Assembly: GCA_965153455.1 (NCBI GenBank)
Contig: OZ234499.1
Location: 682,001-746,000 of the forward strand
DNA length: 64,000 bases
Origin: Sphagnum compactum
Lineage: Eukaryota; Bryophyta; Sphagnopsida; Sphagnales
Reading direction: 5' to 3'
A program made the position numbers and the translations under genes. The notes beneath the pieces are model-generated. The model searched no databases. It was not told where the DNA came from and saw only the letters and a program-made list of their open reading frames with translations. Within the stretch, counting starts at the first letter, position 1. The number at the start of each line of letters is the position of its first letter. Below, piece after piece: positions 25,190 to 36,790 of the stretch.

Positions 25190-27690
25190 AGTTGCATCTA
25201 GTTACAAAACGATGGGTTGCATATGACAAGATTTCTTCTAATGATGGATCAAAAATTAGCGAATATTAGTTTTGCCAAGTGTTACATTGATGACATTATT
25301 GTTTTTAATTTGACCACATGCATCATTTGGAAGACTTAAAGAACATTTGACCTTAAGTTTCATCCATGCAAGTGTCGCTTCCTTCATACTAAAGTGGAAT
25401 ACTTAGGTCACATGATTTATCTAAATGGATTGGGGGTTCAAAAAGCTAAGGTTGATGCCATTTCACAAATCCCCCAAACAATAGATGTTAGTTGGTTATG
25501 AACTTTTTTAGGCTTGTGTAATTCCTATTGGAGGTTTGTGAAAAGTTTTAGTAACATAGCCAAACCTTTAACCTTGTTGACATAGATTGACCAAGAATTC
25601 ATATGGGGTGAGGCATAAGAGCAACCTTTGCAAAAGTTGAAAGGCAAACTTTCATCAACTTCCATTTTGAAATGACCCATCCAAGGATGACCATTCCAAT
25701 TCCACACTGATTGGACCACTATAGGATAATTTGGGAGTTATGCTTTCCCAACTTGATGATGATGGTCGAAAGTTTGTAATGGCATATGCTAGTTGGTCGA
25801 ATAATAAGATGGAGGCCAAGTATACTTCATATGAGGGGGAGTGCCTTGCAGTTGTTTGGGTTGTTTCATCATTTCATTGTTATTTTTATGGTAGCCCATT
25901 CACCTTAGGTACTAATCACCAGCCCTTAAGATTTCTTCTGGAATCAAATCAATTCATAGGAAAGTTGGCCAAAAGGGCATTTATCCTACAAGAATATGAC
26001 TTTGATATAATCCACATGGCTAGTAGGGTTAATTGAAATGTTGATGGGTTGAATCGAAACCCAAATTCCAATGAAGAGGATACCACTAAGGCTCATTGGC
26101 ATGGTGATGTGGATTTGGAAGCAGTACCAAGATGGCATGCCTATGCATACCTTTTTACCCTATTGGGTTGTTTTAAGGATGTGCCTCAGATTAATGTAGA
26201 TGATGGGGATCCCCATGATGTGGACATGGAGCCAAAGGGCAAGGTGTCTTAAACATTTTATGATGATGCACTTATCATTGCATATTTGCAAATAGGTGAA
26301 GTTTCGATTGGATTAACACACAAGGAACGAGACCATGTTATGCATAAGGCCAAGAAGTTCAAATGCAAAGGTAATTCCCTCCTATGAATGTGGGTAGATG
26401 GACAAGTATGGGTTGTGCCACCCATAATTGCGTGAAAACCTTGTGATGTATGCTCATGAGGAATGGGGCCATTTTGGGGTCTAATTGACATATAGCTTGT
26501 TCCAAACATAGTACCAGTGGAAAAGGATGCCGCTACAAGTTCAACAATTCATTTCTAGGTGTATAGTGTGTGACCAAATTTGAACGTCTTTCAATGCACG
26601 TACACCTCACTCACAACCTTTACCAATTATGGGGCTTGGGTACCGATGGAGTTTAGATTTTGCCAATCCATTAAATTTGACACCTTGACATAATTGATAT
26701 GTTTTGGTTATGATCAAACATTTTTCCAAGTGGTTGGAGTTGATGTTGATGTTAGATCATAATAGTGAAGGGGCAACCTATGCATTTTTGGAAAGGGTAC
26801 TCAATAAGTTTCGGGCTCTAGCCGAAGTTTTATTCATCAAGGTATAAAATTCCATAGGGAATTCCAAGAGTTGTGTGAAAAAACATTGATTGATCATTGC
26901 ACAACTTCACAAAACCACCTTAAAGCATACGAGTTAGTTAAATGAATGATGCAAACCATGAACAAAGGTTTGCAAAAATATGGGCTCCACAAAAGTCATA
27001 CTTGAAATTGAAACTTACAATTACCATGGTTAATTATGGGGTATAGGTTTAGTTGGCAAACTTCTTTTTCATCTTTTTCACCATAATTCTTATTATTTAT
27101 ATGTTATTACCAATTTCAATCCAATAAGATGCGATGGTAGTAATCAACATGGATGATCCTCATGTGTGGATTTAGGCATGTGAGCAACGAACTACCTTGT
27201 TCCAACATGTTATGCCCATGGTTATAGAGAATATGGCAATTGCCCAACACCATGATACATTGTGTTATGTCACTATCCATGGAGGTGGTTATTGACCTCG
27301 GGTTTGGAGGTTTGAACCAAAAGATTATGTTTATTTGTAATAGATAACACTGATTACTTTGGATATGACAGCAAGATGTGTTATTTTACATGTGTGAAAC
27401 TTGGTTCTACCTTTAAGAATGTTGTTGTTGGAAGGCCAAAATGTTGGATGTTGTTGGAAGGATCATGTGTGCAATTGTGCACCATGTTATCTTCCCAATG
27501 TGGATGGCCAATTGACCCATTTTTAACCTTGGTTCCTGCTAACCTACAATATATGTTGTGTGGGCAATTTTTAAGAACCACCACCATGTTGATTTGTGAT
27601 GAATGTTTTCGAAGTTGGCACATGGGATGTCTCATGTCACTAATGGAGGAAATGCCAATTAGCAAATGGTTTTGCCTTCTATGCATCTAG
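25190..27690 (+). mobile_element. Ty3/gypsy retrotransposon pol remnant: RT, RNase H, integrase, PHD-like tail
   Basis: Decayed with many stops and frameshifts, but domain order is clear. Reverse transcriptase: YIDDIIVF (from 25283) with the two catalytic Asp, then KVEYLGHMI and a FLGLCNSYWRFVKSF-type connection to RNase H (about 25380-25620). RNase H: 25731-26036, with YEGECLAVVW, TNHQPLRFLL and LQEYDFDIIH. Integrase: a Cys-type zinc-binding region near 26560, CDQI-like, and a core with IKHFSKWLEL (about 26715) and DHNSEGATYAFLERV; the second catalytic Asp position is no longer recognisable. An SH3-like RFEPKDYVYL follows (about 27306), then a PHD-like finger. No gag, primer-binding site or LTR pair is identifiable. 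An old, inactive copy. Confidence 0.88.
27550..27684 (+). other. PHD-finger-like C-terminus of the gypsy polyprotein
   Basis: The reading frame ending at 27690 has MLCGQ, CDEC, SWHMGC and FCLLC, with the spacing of a C4HC3 PHD finger including the Trp-x-His step. Seven of eight zinc ligands are present; the first Cys position is Tyr (TAT), a one-base change. The spacing from the integrase tail and shared orientation indicate it belongs to the element rather than to a captured host exon, but both are possible. Confidence 0.6.
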
Positions 27691-27932
27691 TAACCTAGGT
27701 TCCTAAGGTCAAATAATAGAAAGTTAGTCTAAGGTTTTCTTCCATGGTGATTCACATTTGGCTGGGATTTGAAGAATTACAAATAACAAATAACAATGGG
27801 GCTCACATTTGCACCCAGCCTATTGGTCATTTTGCCTTGGAACCAAAGTGTTCATCCATGGTGGGTTTCTATTAAGTAATTAATTATAATGTTATTTGGC
27901 TTACAAGGACTTCAACCTTAAATAAGGGGCAA

Positions 27933-28420
27933 TTTGGATGTGGTGTACCATTTAGGGTAAGTCTATGTTATGGGTTGTGTGTGTGATAACAACAATAATT
28001 GTAAGCATCAACATAGGAGCGCATGATAACTATCAGGTGTGTTAGTTTAGTTATTCAATTAGGTCCCACTTAATTAAGGATAAACTAGGTTAGCTAAGTT
28101 GATTAGTTTTATTTTGAACCAATTCATGTGTGAATAGGGTTCAAAATATTTTTCCATGGAATATAATCCCAAGAAGTGTGATTTCAAATCACTTTTGGCG
28201 ATTTGAAAGTTTAAAACATAGTTTTCAACTTTGCAGTTTTCATGTGTTTATGCAAATGTTGTTGTTTTCTTGTATGCTTTGGGCTTAAATTCCTACATTA
28301 TTGCAAATGAGTTTCATTTTGGTTTGGATGTGGTGTACCATTTAGGGTATTTCTATCTTAAATTGTTGTGTGTGTGATGGTAGTAATAGTTATAGGCTTT
28401 GACATAGGAACACACAACAC
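27933..28420 (+). repeat. Pair of ~95-bp direct repeats 390 bp apart
   Basis: TTTGGATGTGGTGTACCATT (27933 and 28323) starts two stretches of roughly 75% identity over about 95 bp, including GTTGTGTGTGTGAT and ACATAGGA. They follow the gypsy remnant by 240 bp and could be part of its 3' end or an independent duplication. Confidence 0.6.
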
Positions 28421-28429
28421 CTTCAATCA

Positions 28430-31400
28430 CTATTTGTTGAACTATTTTAACTATATGAAAACATTAATTTGCAACAAAAAACTCCTCCCCCCAATTTTGA
28501 TTGTGATAAGATTTCTCATTTGTTGTGTAATCATTTTCATTTCCTTGGTCATTGATGTTTGCTATAGTGTTTATCACTAAAAATAAAGTTTCAATGTCCA
28601 TTGTTTTGGGGCTCAAAGGCCGTATATATGTAGCTTTGAATCCAAACTTGATGTTTTTTTTTGTGATTGATTACATTAAAACCTAATGTACCCATCTAAC
28701 AAAGGTAATTTTGTTTGGTTCCATGTGATTGATTTTAAGCAATTTGCATCTTTGACCTTTGTGAATGTTGTTTTGAATGGCTTGAAACAAAATACATCTA
28801 ATGGTTGTAAACCATGTGATATGTGGGATGGTTAGGTGATCATGTCTAATTTAAACTCTTGTGCATGTTCATTGTTTTTAAGGTAACATGGTTGTTTTTT
28901 AAGGTTAAGGTTTACTTATGAACAATTGCATGTCCTTTAATGTTAAACCCCATAACCAACACCCTTTTTGGATCTATTGGTGTTGTTTGTAAAAATGAAT
29001 CGAACTCACCTTTAAACCAAACATTGTCTTTGGAAAAATCACTTGCATTTTTTCTTAAATTGTTTCAAAACACACCCATAATGAAACATTCAAACTTTTG
29101 TAAAATATTTTCCACCTTTTTTTCAACTATATGCATGAAAATGTGTTGTTCCTCTCCCATCACCAAACACATTTAATTATAATGGTAGCTATTGTTTTTA
29201 ATATTAACATTTTTTCAAGCCCATAACCACACAAAAAAGTAACATTCCATTTTTATTCCCTAACAAAACCAAACATAATTTTTCAAGGCCAAAAGTAGAG
29301 TCATAAGCCCATTTTGAATATCCACATGCATGTGACCATTCATTGATAGTTTACAGTAAATTGACGTTCAATTACTAGGTGATGTTTGATGATAGGCATG
29401 TTTACCCTATATGGTTGAAGTAGCAAAAGCTTCATGGTAAGGTTCAACCACCCTAAAACATGGTTGAACCTAGGAACATATCAATGTTGGGCAAGTATCA
29501 CAACTAGCCATGTGAAAACCCTATTGGTTATCAAAAAGGTTCTTTGATCTCATAATGGTTACTTTCACAAAACCAAACAACCAATTTTTTATATATAACC
29601 ACCATTCTCCCAATTTATTTAAAAAACTAGAAAAATTGCCCAAAAATTCGCAATGCTTGTTGTTTCTTGCATGAAAATTCATTTCACTAAGCACCACATG
29701 AACATAAAAATAAATTTATTTTAATATTTTACAAATAATGCAACACTTGAATAGCAAAGTAAAATAGGGCATTCATAAAATTCATGCTTCAGGTGTGAAA
29801 TTATTTTAAGAATGCCTTACTCCAAAAGCATTACCCTATACAAAATTTTCAAAAGATTTTTAAGGTAAGCACACCATAAGCAAATGCCTCCCTATAACCA
29901 AACACCCATAAATTATACAAACGAACAACCTTTGAAAGTGTGGCCATGTTTTGCCCACCATTAACAAATGACCTATTGCCAAACACACAATCTAATAATA
30001 TAATGTTCAAAATAATGGGAAAATTCAACTAAAAATAAAAGTTTTTTATTTGGCTATGGGTGTGGGAGGGCCAAAAGAAAAAAATGGTTGTATTACCATT
30101 GCATGTGTTATGTTTGGTCATGGGGTGTAAACTATCACATTCTATTACAAAAAATTGAAGGGTAATGTGGGGGAATTTGGGGGGCTAAAGTTTCAAATGT
30201 TAGATTATAGGGTGTTTTTCCCCCATTTGTCAAAAATGATCTAAGGTGAAGGTGAAGACAATGTTTAGTCATAGGGAATTTGGTGACCATTTTACGAAAT
30301 ATTCTTAAACAAACAAAATGGCAATCTTGTTTAGTTATAGTGTGTTGTAGGCCCAATTATGAAAACTTTTGGACCATTGGGCCAAGTGAACATTTGGGTA
30401 TAAAATATATGTTGCCCAATTTAAGAGTAAAATACTTAACCAAAAGGAATGGCAAGCATTTAGTTATAAAGGATTTTATGTACATTTATAAAAAACATTA
30501 GAAGAAATTTGGAAATAAACAATTATAATTTTAGTTGCAAAGAAAAAACATTAGTTGTAATGGACACACGTGACTACAAACCTTGTAATCACCTTGGACA
30601 AGTGGCAAAAGACAACTAATTGTAAAAACTCCACGTGGCATGTACCATCAACCTCATAGTTGCATATCACTTATAACTATAGGGATTTTTCATCCATTGA
30701 CTAGTCGTAGGATTGTGCGACTATAGATATGACTACATAAAATATTCGACAACATTTTTAAAAAATTAAATTTAAATGATTTAATATTTTTAAAATCACA
30801 TTTGTTACATAAATTATTTATATTTAATTAAATAATGAAATATAATAATATAATAATTCATATTATTGAAATTTTCATAAATTTTCAGCCTATGAGTTGT
30901 TGACACATGTCACTACCTAAAATAAGCTAAACACCTTATTTAGGTAGCTAGGTAAGCCACCTAGTCCAAGTATTTAGGTGGACCTGGGTAGGCATCTAAG
31001 TTAATTAACGTACAACTATATATGTCACTTATGAGGTTTGATTTTTAGACCCCAAGTACGGAAATCAACTCTTTTGCCATCAAATCCCTAAACCCCACTT
31101 GATGTGTAAATATAATGGATGTATTATATTTGGTTTATACTTGACTTTAAACATTGTACACACATCAATTTCAATATTTTTTATTTTATTGATATCTGTC
31201 CAAATGGAAAAGTTTAAAGTTTAAAGAACTTTCAATGACATGCATGATTAAAAACAAATTTCCGAAAAATGTACAATAATTTGAATAAATGTTTTTTGAA
31301 TTTTTTTAAATTGAATTACATTTCCATGATGATTCGTTGGAATTTATTTTCCAGCACATAATTTATAAATAAAACATATTTTACGATTAATATTTAATAA

Positions 31401-33084
31401 TATATAAATTATTTTTTTTAATCTCCCACATATTAATCCTTCATTTCAATAAAAATATATATAATGTGATTATAATAGATCATAATGTTAATTAATTCAC
31501 ATATAATTTCTATAAATGGATAATATATCTATCACATTTTTTATAAAAAAAATTCTAAATATCAGTTATAATATTTATGATGTATAATATGTTTTATATT
31601 ATATATTTTAATCTAAATAATTTAGTAATGTTAAATAATTAATCAATTTGATGGAATTTTAAGTTTTATATGTTTACAAATATAATATGTAAATTTTATT
31701 TAAATTATGGTAAAAGTCTTATGATCAAATAAATGATATATTCCTTATACATCTTAAACCTCTATTGGATTAAAAAATATATCATACTTGATTACAATTA
31801 TAATCAGTTGTAATTTTGCTAATAAAATTTAATTTACATGTATAATATATAATTAAATAATAATAAAATATAATATTTATAAATAGATCATAAATAGATC
31901 ATAAATAGATTATAATTCAAATAGATTTATTTAAAATATAATAATTTTTATTGTCAATGTCAATAAACAATACAAAATACCAATAAACAGTTAGTTACAA
32001 GTTGATTTTCAAAAAAATATTGTAATTCCAAAGATGCCACATATCTTTAAATTATCAAAATATTGTAAATGGATAAATTATTGGCCCTAGTTGCCAAAAC
32101 AATTATGACCAGTTGCAAAAACATTTAAATTTTCATCCATCCAAGGATTCATTCACAATATTGGATGAAAAAGTGCATTTTCATTTTACTTTTTAATTTA
32201 AACTTGTAATAATCACATATATGACTACACACATTTATGACAAATGACACATAGGACTAACCTAATTGTAATTGTAAAAGTAGTTGATTTGAACATTAGT
32301 TGCATATATAATTATAACCATATGGTTGGAATTGATAAGATTTCTTTTTTTTTAAATTAATAACATTTTAAATATACTAATGGACTTTGAAATTTTTCAT
32401 AGTAGAATCAAAATATATTGAACGTTTAATGTAGAAATAGGAATGAACACAATATTAACATGTTAGTTTCATTCCTACTTGTTACCTAATTTTATTGTAC
32501 TAAAGCTTTTCAAATTTTGTATTCAACTCATAAAAACTCATTGATGGAAACATGGGGGTTTCCATAATGAAACTTTTTAAGGAAATTAAACCTACTTTCT
32601 TATGTTTATGTTGAAAAACTACCATATTTAAAATTTGGATTTGGGCGGACATATTTTTTGGTCCACTTTAGCATGCTTGCACCCCACACTATGAAGCAAC
32701 TAAACCAAAAAGGGGCAAATCTCAACTAATTCATAAGAATTACATTTTGCAATTCATTCCAACAACTTGCATAGTTGAAATTGATATCAACTTAGAATGG
32801 GGGGATTTATCATATTTCCATGTTCTTATCATTTCAATGACAAAACTGAAGTTTTATGTTCTTTAGGCCTAAACCATCACGAATGTAAATGTGCTAGACC
32901 AAACATCATTCAATCGAACCCCACAAACAACCAAGAAAGGTGAATGGAAAGATCAAACAATAATGGAACCTATGGAGGTTATTGAAAGAGGGACACATTC
33001 ATTAAAAAAGGCAAGTTGGTCCTAACACATCCCACTCACTTCTCTTTCTAACCATCTAAATGGGAAAACAAGGTCCAAAAAAAC
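28430..33084. other. Gene-free, very AT-rich block
   Basis: No family signature. 30700-32000 approaches pure A/T with ATAAATAGATC short repeats (31878-31915). It probably contains old non-autonomous elements that I cannot name. Confidence 0.5.
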
Positions 33085-33990
33085 GGGGCATGTTGGTGTG
33101 TTAACATATGAAGAAGATGCAACAATAGTTGCATGGATTCTAGTAATGCAAGAATGTGAGCTTTCAATAACATTATAATAGTTGAAGATGAAAGTAGTAA
33201 AACTTGCCCAAACAACCAACACCATTCAAGCATGGAATACTAAGAAATTCTTGGTGGTATTAGTCCAAAATGAAACATTAAGGTTGTTGAAGGATTGGAG
33301 GTCTCAAAGCATAAGGGCTAATTGTAACTTCTTATATCTCTTTTATAACAACCTACAAACATTATAAACTTACACAACTATGAACCAAATCACATATGGA
33401 ATTCAAATGAAACTTATCTAAAGCTAGAATCATATCCAAAAGAAGTTTACACATGGTTTAGAGCACCATCCACAAATCTCGGGAATGGTTAAATGTAAAT
33501 TGTGCGATAAATGTTACAAGGCCAGGAAAAATGTTGAAAGACAATTACATCAAGTTTTACAAGTTGAACACATATATTTCAATGCAAACCAAAGCATGGA
33601 TGATAGGATTCCTTAATTCAAAATGATTATATTGTTCTTCAATAGGTCTATTTTAGGTGGCATTTCACAATCCAACGTTCATTTCATGATTTTGGATTTG
33701 GGCATGGTTCACAAGTAACATTAAAAGACATAAAATAAGCATAAGAATTTGGGTTAAACCTGGCTACCGTGCCTTCTCATAATTTACACACATTCCACCC
33801 CCTAGATGTCTCTTATTTCAAACCATTCAAAATTACATTTAAGAAAGAAAGATATTTAGCCATGGCTATACGTAAATTCAACAAACTCGACAAAATTATT
33901 TTTAATAGATGGGTGGATAAAGTTTTAAATCAATCACTAACCAAACAAAACATCAAAGCGGTGAAAACACACTATGGGGGGCCACTTTAA
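33085..33990 (+). mobile_element. Decayed pogo/Tigger-like (DDE_1, CENP-B-like) transposase
   Basis: The 5' part reads like the N-terminal HTH region (LTYEEDATIVAWILVMQE, then LKMKVVKLAQ). The centre has NVNCAINVT and MQTKAWMIGFL. The open stretch 33769-33990 gives PSHNLHTFHPLDVSYFKPFK, matching the PSHTSH-xx-QPLDV-xx-FxPFK block near the last acidic residue of DDE_1 transposases, and ends at a plausible C-terminus. Stops and frameshifts throughout show a dead copy. Ends not determined. Confidence 0.7.
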
Positions 33991-34289
33991 ACAAGAAAAT
34001 GTATTATTTTCTTAGTACATTTTGTATTATTTCAAGAAAATTATTCTTTTGATTTCATCTAGCTTTTGATAAACATTTAAAATGGATTTTAATACAAAAA
34101 CTTCCAACATAATTCTTGTTATCTTTCAAATGAAATTAATTTTTCAACAAATTTTTTTTCTAACATTTATTTTTATTTGAATGAAAACCTTATCCAAATG
34201 TTTTCTTTGAAATCACATCAATGGAACTTTTCATATGGAATTGAAATGGTACAATCAACTCATATTCAATATCTTATTTATAAATTCAC

Positions 34290-35137
34290 TACGTCCTTGA
34301 CGGAGCTCGGGTTTCAGGCCGACCGGGCCCGGCGCTAATCGGAGGGCGGAATTTCCTATTCCCAGTCTGTGGGCAAAGCTATTGGAGGAAATTAGGTTAC
34401 GACATTCTAGCGCGGAACGGAGACCCGGGATAGCCAACGTCAAGAACGGGGTGCCGGGCCGGGTCCGGTCCGGACTGTGTGTGACGGAGCTCGGCAACTT
34501 TTGTTCCAGAGAACACCCACTGAGGGAAGTTATCAGCAGTCACTTTTCGAAAAGTTTTTGGTATGGTCGTTGCTGATTTTGGGTACTGTAGCTGTGCAAG
34601 ATTATATATAAAGTCACTTGTTGCGTGCGTGCGTCTGTCGAGGTGCCAATTTGAGGGGCCAATTTCGAAATACCAATTCGAGGAGACAAAAACCCAGATC
34701 TCGTCTGTCCGTCTGTCAATGTCCTGAAACCCAGATCCCGTCTATCTGTCTGTCGAGGTCCTGAAACCCAGATCCCTTCTGTCCGTCTGTCGAGGTCCTG
34801 AAACACAGATCCCAAATTGTAAAAGTAAAATAACCGCCCAAAAACCTGCCTGGCTCCTCTTTTCCGGGTTTTCATGAAACCCGGCAGTTCTGTGAGGTTT
34901 TTTTGAAATAACCAGAACCGGCAGCGGTTCTTTGATTCTGAATTTTTTTCAAATACCCGGAACTTGTGATTCTTTGACTCCGAGTTTTAATTCTTTTAAT
35001 TCCCATTTTACAAATACCCAGATGTGGAGGTTATTCAACATATCAAATACCCGCCCAACACTGTTTATATAGTACACAGACAGAACAACAACAAGAGTTA
35101 TTAATTGGTTGAAACAATTAACGGGTACCCACTAGTA
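34290..35137. mobile_element. CpG-rich insertion, possible solo LTR or short retroelement
   Basis: Sharp switch from AT-rich, CpG-poor DNA to a CpG-rich block at about 34290-34500, followed by a TATA-like GATTATATATAAAG (34600), a 37-bp tandem repeat, and motifs such as CAAATACCCG recurring to 35050. GACGGAGCTCGG occurs twice (34298 and 34482). The right border is set at ACGGGTACCCACTAGTA (35121-35137) because the same 17 bases recur inverted at 45658-45674. No coding domain is recognisable; the left border is unclear. Confidence 0.4.
34691..34812. repeat. 37-bp tandem repeat, about 3.3 copies
   Basis: Units begin with A(A)CCCAGATC at 34691, 34728, 34765 and (as AACACAGATC) 34802, each followed by a CGTCTGTC-rich part and GTCCTGAAA. 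It explains the Asp/Arg-rich minus-strand open frame here. Confidence 0.85.
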
Positions 35138-36399
35138 TGATTAAGTACTTCATCAAATGTTGTAATTATTTGAATAATTTTAAAATTATATTTTCACTTT
35201 GTAGTATATTGGAACATGTATTAATTTTTCACAAATATACTCTCTAATCATTTAATATCAATAAAAATTGTAGTTTCTTTTTACAATTGCATTATTTGGT
35301 AATTGAACTAGCTTACTTTTAATATAATTTATGAAAACCTCTTTTAATATTGGCTTGGTGGAAGTTGAAAGTCACATAGTTTTTAAAAAAAAAATTATGA
35401 CCACATTCTTTTGCCACCATAATGTGTTTTCACCCAAGGTGGGGTTTAAGTTTATGACTTTTCAACTTTAAAGTTTGGATGAAAAGACAAAACTAATAAG
35501 CATTTTAATAACAATGAATTCAAATCATGAGGAAGGTCATGAAGGTCATCACACATCAAATTAAGACGAAGTTGGTCACAATCAATAAGAAGAGAAGGAA
35601 TCTATAACTGTAAAGTTACTTAACATAATAGGCAAAGTTGTAGAATCAACCAATAATTATTACCAGGACAAGCCTAAGCATTGATACTATGTGGAAATGC
35701 CACGTAGCCCTATTGTGATAAATGATGTTGAAGAAGAACATGTAATCAATCTAAATGAATCTCCAGATTATAATCTACAACAAGTTTGAAGCTTTTGACA
35801 AACCTTGCCCACCCAAGAGGCAATGAACTTCCATAACTTTCTTTCATTGCCTCATTTGCTTGTAAAATAAATAGCAAGTAGAGAACCATTAGTAGATTAT
35901 TCACAATCACATGTTGTGACATTTGTTGAATATTTAATTATCTTACAAAAGAATTTAGCCATGGAAAAGGTAATAACAAAGAAAATCAGAGAATAATGAA
36001 ACAAGGAGGAAAACATGTTAGGACATCAACAAATGTTGCAGTTAAAAGAGGGAAAACAACAAAAAAAATAGTACAGAGATTAGCTAAAGCATAGTTTGCA
36101 ACAACTTGGTCTATAATAAATGTCAAGGAACTAGGTAAACTTTTTCGCTAGAATGTTCATGCAAGCTTATGAGCAAACCCATATTTTGGATACATTATTA
36201 CAAATATCAATAACACATTACTAGGAACTTGACAAGAAGCTAGTGAAATTACAAAACGAGTAATGGATAGAATGCAAATGCTCATGCACATTGCTGTAAG
36301 GCTACACCTTTTAACTATACATGGGGGGGAGAAAGGGTAAGGAGAAAATCAAATTTGAATGAACCAAATGCGCCAATAGCACCAAGAGAAAAACTCTCA

Positions 36400-36790
36400 A
36401 TCATCACAATCACCATCAGTCATGAAAAGGAGGATAAACACAAAAAGTGTATCAACAACACCAAGACAAGAGGTCATGAGCATCACGATCACGATCAACC
36501 AGGAAGAAGGTGATCAACATGGGAAATGCATTAGCAGCACCAAAAGATAAGTTCATGAACATCATAATCATGATTGACCAAGAAGAAGACCGTCAACATA
36601 GGAAGTGCATTAGCAGCACCAAGAAACGAGCTCATGAACATCATGATCATGATCAATTAGGAAGAAGACCATCAACACAAGAAGCGCATTAACAACAATA
36701 AGGAACTCATGAACGTAATGATCATGATTGACTAGGAAGAAGACCATCAACACAAGAAAGGAACTTTCAAGAATCACAACCTTCCATGAC
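36400..36790 (+). repeat. Degenerate ~85-bp minisatellite with His/Asp-rich coding potential
   Basis: Units contain CATGAACATCATGATCATGA, then a GAAGAAGACCATCAACAC-type stretch and a GCATTAGCAGCACCAAGA-type stretch, near 36470, 36555, 36640 and 36715. One frame reads HEHHDHDQ-GRRPSTQE per unit, interrupted by stops. It follows an AT-rich tract (35530-36300) that looks like a decayed unknown coding region with Gln-rich pieces. Confidence 0.6.

Noticed and set aside
34255-34875. Arg/Asp-rich open frames in the CpG-rich insertion
   Set aside because: Created by the 37-bp tandem repeat and high GC; no domain.
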